From Desulfobacterales bacterium (GTDB taxonomy: Bacteria > Desulfobacterota > Desulfobacteria > Desulfobacterales > JAFDCJ01), in the NCBI GenBank assembly GCA_020345785.1, contig CP070771.1, positions 3,796,551 through 3,805,316 of the forward strand: a DNA stretch of 8,766 nt, given 5' to 3'. The notes under the pieces are model-generated. The model was not told the origin of the DNA, searched no databases, and saw only the letters and a list, made by a program, of their open reading frames with translations. The position numbers and the translations under genes are program-made. Shown here piece by piece: positions 5,408 to 8,766 of this stretch. The number at the start of each line of letters is the position of its first letter. Within the stretch, counting starts at the first letter, position 1.

Positions 5408-6887
5408 TTGTACAAAATCAACGCTCCAGCGACGCCGGCTATTTTCGATCCTGCCGATTGCAATCATCGCAGTGTTAGTCGCAGTGCCGTTGACACCGCA
5501 GGCTGCCGAAAGGGATCCAGCCATGGAGGAAGCCCTGCTGGAGAACAAACCATGGTTCGGAGATTTCGACGGAATGGCAAAAAATCGCCGGATTCGGGCG
5601 CTGGTGGTTTACAATAAAACCTTTTACTTTCTGGATCGCGGGCGGCAGCGTGGGATATCCTATGAATTGCTCAAGGAATTTGAAAAATACGTCAACAAAA
5701 AACTTAAAACCAAAACATTGAAAGTTCAGGTCGTATTTGTTCCTGTTCGGCGTGATGAACTGATCCCCGGTATTGTAAAAGGATTGGGAGACATTGCAGT
5801 TGCCAATCTGACGATTACCCCGGAGCGTCTCAAGTATGTTGATTTCTCGAATCCCTTGCTTACAGGAGTAAAGGAGCTGGTAGTCACCGGACCTGCTGCA
5901 TCGCCGGTGGCTAGTATTTATGATCTGCCCGGCCAAGAAATCCATGTACGCAAGTCCAGCAGTTATTATGAAAGTCTACTTGAGCTGAATGCCTCCTTCA
6001 AAAAAGCTGGCAAACAACCGATGCAACTTGTTGCGGCGGACGAGTCATTTGAGGATGAAGATTTGCTGGAAATGGTAAATGCCGGTCTAATTCCGATGAT
6101 TGTCATGGACAGCCACAAGGCGCAATTTTGGACCCAAATATTTGACAAAATCAAGGTGCATCCTGAAATTTCCGTGCGGACCGGTGGTGAAATCGCATGG
6201 GGCTTTCGCAGGAACAGCCCGAAGCTCAAGGCCGTGATCAATGAATTCGTCAAAGGCCACAAAAAGGGAACCCTGATTGGCAATATTATGTTAAAGCGCT
6301 ACCTAAAGAATACAAAATATGTCAAAAATTCCTTATCCAAAAAGGAGTTGGAAAAATTTGAAGCCATGGTCCGGCTTTTCCGGAAATACGCTGATAGGTA
6401 TGACTTTGACTACCTGATGATTGGCGCCCAAGCCTACCAGGAGTCCGGCTTAAACCAAAACAAAAAAAGTCCGGCGGGCGCCATTGGCGTCATGCAGCTT
6501 CTGCCGACGACGGCGGCGGACCGCAACGTCAACATATCCGAAATTGAAAAGCTGGAAAACAATATCCACGCCGGCATAAAGTACCTGCGGTTTATCGTCA
6601 ACCAATACTACCAGGATGAGCCCGTCGACGATCTCAACAAGATGCTCTTTGCCTTTGCATCGTACAATGCCGGACCGGCCAAGGTGAATACGTTGCGCAA
6701 GAAAACCTTAGAAATGGGGTTGGATCCCAACGTCTGGTTCCACAACGTTGAGATGGCCGCAGCTCAGGTCATTGGCCGTGAAACAGTCCAGTATGTCAGC
6801 AATATTTACAAATATTACATCGCTTACCGCATGGTCACTGAACAAAGAGAAAGAAAACAGAAACTTATGAAAGAAAAATCAGAATGA
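5391..6887 (+). CDS. MltF-like lytic transglycosylase (SBP_bac_3 + SLT/GH23)
   Basis: A 498-residue envelope enzyme that cleaves the MurNAc-GlcNAc bond of peptidoglycan, forming 1,6-anhydroMurNAc ends. The N-terminus (1-39) is basic (RRR at 14-16) and then hydrophobic, a signal peptide or anchor. Residues about 66-300 are a periplasmic solute-binding-type module (family 3), shown by RIRALVVYNKTFYFLD, GISYELLKEF, VPVRRDELIPGIVKGLGDIA and TITPERLKYVDFSNPLLTG. Residues about 325-485 are the SLT (GH23) domain with catalytic Glu351 in QAYQESGLNQ, then the GAIGVMQLLP block (363-372), AFASYNAGP (421-429) and ETVQYVSNIYKYYIAY (464-479). This order and length match MltF and its relatives. I leave the symbol empty because several MltF-like paralogues often coexist in one genome. 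AAAAGGA at 5378-5384 supports the start. It stands alone, with 144 bp upstream and 121 bp downstream. Confidence 0.92.
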   Translation: MKHISDCTKSTLQRRRLFSILPIAIIAVLVAVPLTPQAAERDPAMEEALLENKPWFGDFDGMAKNRRIRALVVYNKTFYFLDRGRQRGISYELLKEFEKYVNKKLKTKTLKVQVVFVPVRRDELIPGIVKGLGDIAVANLTITPERLKYVDFSNPLLTGVKELVVTGPAASPVASIYDLPGQEIHVRKSSSYYESLLELNASFKKAGKQPMQLVAADESFEDEDLLEMVNAGLIPMIVMDSHKAQFWTQIFDKIKVHPEISVRTGGEIAWGFRRNSPKLKAVINEFVKGHKKGTLIGNIMLKRYLKNTKYVKNSLSKKELEKFEAMVRLFRKYADRYDFDYLMIGAQAYQESGLNQNKKSPAGAIGVMQLLPTTAADRNVNISEIEKLENNIHAGIKYLRFIVNQYYQDEPVDDLNKMLFAFASYNAGPAKVNTLRKKTLEMGLDPNVWFHNVEMAAAQVIGRETVQYVSNIYKYYIAYRMVTEQRERKQKLMKEKSE

Positions 6888-7008
6888 TTCCTTGTCCACC
6901 GATTCAGACCATCAGAAAATGCGCCAATTTTATTTGGCAAAATTCCGGGGGATTCTTCCGGACACCAAAATGAACCGCGCATAAGGCTATTCGACAGGTA
7001 TTTTACTT

Positions 7009-7782
7009 ATGTTTATTCTTAAACTACCTTTTGCAACGGGCTTTCTCATTGCCATGCTGACCGGCGTTGCATTTACTAGTATTTTGTTTTTAGTCGTGCA
7101 TGGATTTCTCCGGGATAAGCGATCCAAAACAACCAGAACATTTGCACAACAAATGGCGCTGAGAATCGGTACATTGCATGCACTCATTATTGCGTTGGTT
7201 TTCGGAGTCATCGCCAGTGCATACATGGATCTTGAAAAATCTCTGGATGTTGAAGCTACCTCTATTGGAAGTCTTTACACAGCATTGACCGCTATTCCAT
7301 CCGACAAAAATGAGAAAATCAGAAATCAGCTCATTCTTTATCTAAAAAATCTTATAGATACGGAGTGGAGGCAAAAAACGAAACGTCCGCTTGGTAAATC
7401 CACCGGCCGGATTCTCTTTAAGATCATGCAAAATATGCAAAATTGGCAAACCACGCAGCTCTATGAGGAGAAGATAAAAAATTATGCAATGGATCTGGTG
7501 CTTAAGATAAATGAGCAAAGAATTCGACGATTATACGCATGGTATCGAGAAGAAATTCCACCGATCTTTTGGGTCATCGCGGTGGCAGGCTTTATTCTGA
7601 CGCTTGTACCATATTTAACGGTGGAGCTGACCAAAACTCGTTTTTTCTTAATAAACTGCTATGCATGTATGGTCGGCATAACTTTCTACGGTATCATCCT
7701 CCTGAATAATCCTTTTATGAATGGGCTGGTCGCTCCGACTCCTTATGAGATGATTTACAATGAGATGAAAGAGGGCTTTTGA
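7009..7782 (+). CDS. DUF4239 (bestrophin-like) membrane protein
   Basis: A 257-residue protein with two membrane helices near each end (about 10-33, 54-72, 186-204, 212-233) and a soluble helical middle. It resembles the DUF4239 family, distantly related to bestrophin channels; no function has been established for it. Family-like signs are LHALIIALVFGVIAS (56-70), the EATSIGSLY block after helix 2 (82-90), LYLKNLIDTEW (110-120), the PPIFWVI entry to helix 3 and LLNNPFMNGL after helix 4 (231-240, family L..DRPFSGGL). The DNA is A+T-rich: the row 7321-7380 has 20 of 60 G+C, against 41 of 60 in row 2401-2460 of the sulfatase gene. No good Shine-Dalgarno site precedes ATG 7009, so the start is less certain than for the other genes; ATG 7054 would remove half of the first helix and is less likely. 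Confidence 0.75.
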   Translation: MFILKLPFATGFLIAMLTGVAFTSILFLVVHGFLRDKRSKTTRTFAQQMALRIGTLHALIIALVFGVIASAYMDLEKSLDVEATSIGSLYTALTAIPSDKNEKIRNQLILYLKNLIDTEWRQKTKRPLGKSTGRILFKIMQNMQNWQTTQLYEEKIKNYAMDLVLKINEQRIRRLYAWYREEIPPIFWVIAVAGFILTLVPYLTVELTKTRFFLINCYACMVGITFYGIILLNNPFMNGLVAPTPYEMIYNEMKEGF

Positions 7783-7798
7783 GTTAAATCGGCTTTTT

Positions 7799-7834
7799 AT
7801 TGGTCATCATTGGAATAAACATGCTTGGACCAAT
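7799..7834 (+). repeat. short inverted repeat between the DUF4239 and barrel genes
   Basis: ATTGGTC (7799-7805) and GACCAAT (7828-7834) form 7-bp arms separated by 22 nt. They lie 32 nt before the barrel gene ATG, close to its Shine-Dalgarno site. An operator or leader structure is possible; arms of this length could also occur by chance. Confidence 0.3.
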
Positions 7835-7865
7835 TCACTAAAAACCGTCACAAGAGGAGGAAAAG

Positions 7866-8681
7866 ATGAAGATTAGAACTATTGGGCTGTGCTTGTTGAT
7901 GATCTGGTTTGCTTTGGCATTGCTGGTTCCACATGCGTTCGCCGATGAAAAGGACTATTCCAATGAGCCGTGGGAACGAGCTGCTCTTTACCTGGGAGCG
8001 TATGTCATTGAAACGAAAAGTGACTTGAAGCTGGGCGGAGGAATAAAGCTGGACGCCGAGGATGTCTTAAATCTCGATGAGAATTATACTGCATTTCGGG
8101 CGGATGCATTCTGGCGGATCACACGCCGGAATCGAGTGGATTTTACTTATTACAAAATGAACCGTAGTGGCAGCAGCTTTCTGGGCGTCGAAATCCCTGA
8201 CGGGGAGGGGGGATCATTTCCGCTAGGTACGAAAGTAAAAACCGACTTCGATATATCGGTTCTGCGGGGTTCATATGCGTGGTCTTTCTTTAAAAACGAG
8301 CATTTCGATCTGGGTGTTGCCGGGGGGCTTTTTGGATTAAAAGTCGATTTTAAGATGGACTCGGATGTACTGGGCAAAGTCGAAGAAACGGACTTCACCG
8401 TTCCCCTTCCGGTCGTCGGCTTGCGCGGCAGCTTCGCTCTGACCCCCAAGTGGTTTATCCGGCAGAGTTTCGATTATTTTTACATCAACATCGGAGACTA
8501 TGAAGGGCAATTGGTCGATTTCAATGTGGCATTGGAGTGGAATGCGCTGAAGCATCTCGGTGTCGGCGTCGGGTACAATTATGCTCAAATGGATCTCAAA
8601 TACAGCGGCAGCGACGATTTTTTGGAGGAAATCGATATGTCCTATGGCGGTGTCCTGCTCTTTGCGAAGCTTTATTTTTAA
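7866..8681 (+). CDS. outer-membrane beta-barrel protein, family not recognised
   Basis: A 271-residue secreted protein with a clear Sec signal peptide (1-26, HAFA then DE). The mature part is a run of amphipathic strands with Gly and aromatic residues: ERAALYLGAYVIET, YTAFRADAFWRITRRNRVDF, DISVLRGSYAWSFF, HFDLGVAGGLFGLKVDF, PLPVVGLRGSFAL, KWFIRQSFDYFYINI, LVDFNVALEWN, HLGVGVGYNYAQMDL and MSYGGVLLFAKLYF. It ends in Phe after an alternating hydrophobic strand, the usual signal read by the BAM assembly machinery. About eight to ten strands fit, so a small barrel like those of the OmpA or OmpW size class. I cannot assign a family, a pore or a substrate. AGGAGG at 7855-7860 lies 5 nt before the ATG and fixes the start. 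No terminator is visible in the 85 bases that follow. Confidence 0.85.
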   Translation: MKIRTIGLCLLMIWFALALLVPHAFADEKDYSNEPWERAALYLGAYVIETKSDLKLGGGIKLDAEDVLNLDENYTAFRADAFWRITRRNRVDFTYYKMNRSGSSFLGVEIPDGEGGSFPLGTKVKTDFDISVLRGSYAWSFFKNEHFDLGVAGGLFGLKVDFKMDSDVLGKVEETDFTVPLPVVGLRGSFALTPKWFIRQSFDYFYINIGDYEGQLVDFNVALEWNALKHLGVGVGYNYAQMDLKYSGSDDFLEEIDMSYGGVLLFAKLYF

Positions 8682-8766
8682 TTGTTTCCAAACGTCGAGT
8701 AAATCACGTGCACACTTAGCATAAATTTAACACGATGGTGAAGTTGCCGACAAATCATAACAAGGT

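Noticed and set aside
6923..6938. GCCAA/TTGGC hairpin after the transglycosylase gene as a terminator.
   Set aside because: The stem has only five pairs and is followed by A residues rather than T residues on the + strand.
8735..8766. ATG at 8735 as the start of another gene leaving the window.
   Set aside because: There is no Shine-Dalgarno site before it and only ten codons are visible.
1..8766. A single coordinated defence, secretion or catabolic system across the window.
   Set aside because: Except for DUF502 and its neighbour, the genes are widely spaced with their own ribosome sites, and at least one clear terminator divides them. No set of families here is known to work as one system.

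Overview
The window reads as a piece of a Gram-negative chromosome. Seven complete genes, one 5'-truncated gene and two gene remnants all lie on the + strand. Sec signal peptides, an OmpA-type peptidoglycan-binding domain, an MltF-type lytic transglycosylase and an outer-membrane barrel ending in Phe all require an outer membrane and a periplasm. The gene styles (neuromedin-U-like porin remnant, DUF502, transporter-suffix protein, arylsulfatase) are common in marine or sediment Desulfobacterota and some Gammaproteobacteria. Assignment to Desulfobacterota is an inference; nothing here fixes the taxon.

Layout. 3-545: C-terminal part of a YtcJ-type amidohydrolase. 599-877: open but start-less remnant of an outer-membrane porin (neuromedin-U/transporter type). 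911-1999: secreted VWA-OmpA fusion, followed by a clear intrinsic terminator (2015-2048). 2096-2153: a very long hairpin in the leader of the next gene. 2183-3727: secreted type I arylsulfatase with a Cys-type active site. 3728-3913: a second, diverged sulfatase C-terminus in the same frame just after the stop, left over from another sulfatase gene. 4115-4702 and 4716-5246: a two-gene unit of membrane proteins, DUF502 and a four-helix transporter-suffix-like protein. 5391-6887: MltF-like transglycosylase, preceded by a tandem 16-bp repeat and a possible 20-codon leader ORF. 7009-7782: DUF4239 (bestrophin-like) membrane protein. 7866-8681: unclassified outer-membrane beta-barrel. The last 85 bases hold no gene I can support.

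How the genes work together. Most products act in the envelope: periplasmic VWA tethered to peptidoglycan, peptidoglycan cleavage, inner-membrane proteins and an outer-membrane barrel. Only DUF502 with its neighbour looks like a real operon (13-nt gap); the other genes have their own strong Shine-Dalgarno sites and longer spacers. The left part (hydrolase, porin remnant, sulfatase, sulfatase remnant) looks like a decaying accessory locus for uptake and hydrolysis of organic compounds. I see no defence system, CRISPR array, transposase, tRNA or rRNA. The best leads are the two gene remnants, the long leader hairpin and the internally duplicated membrane protein.
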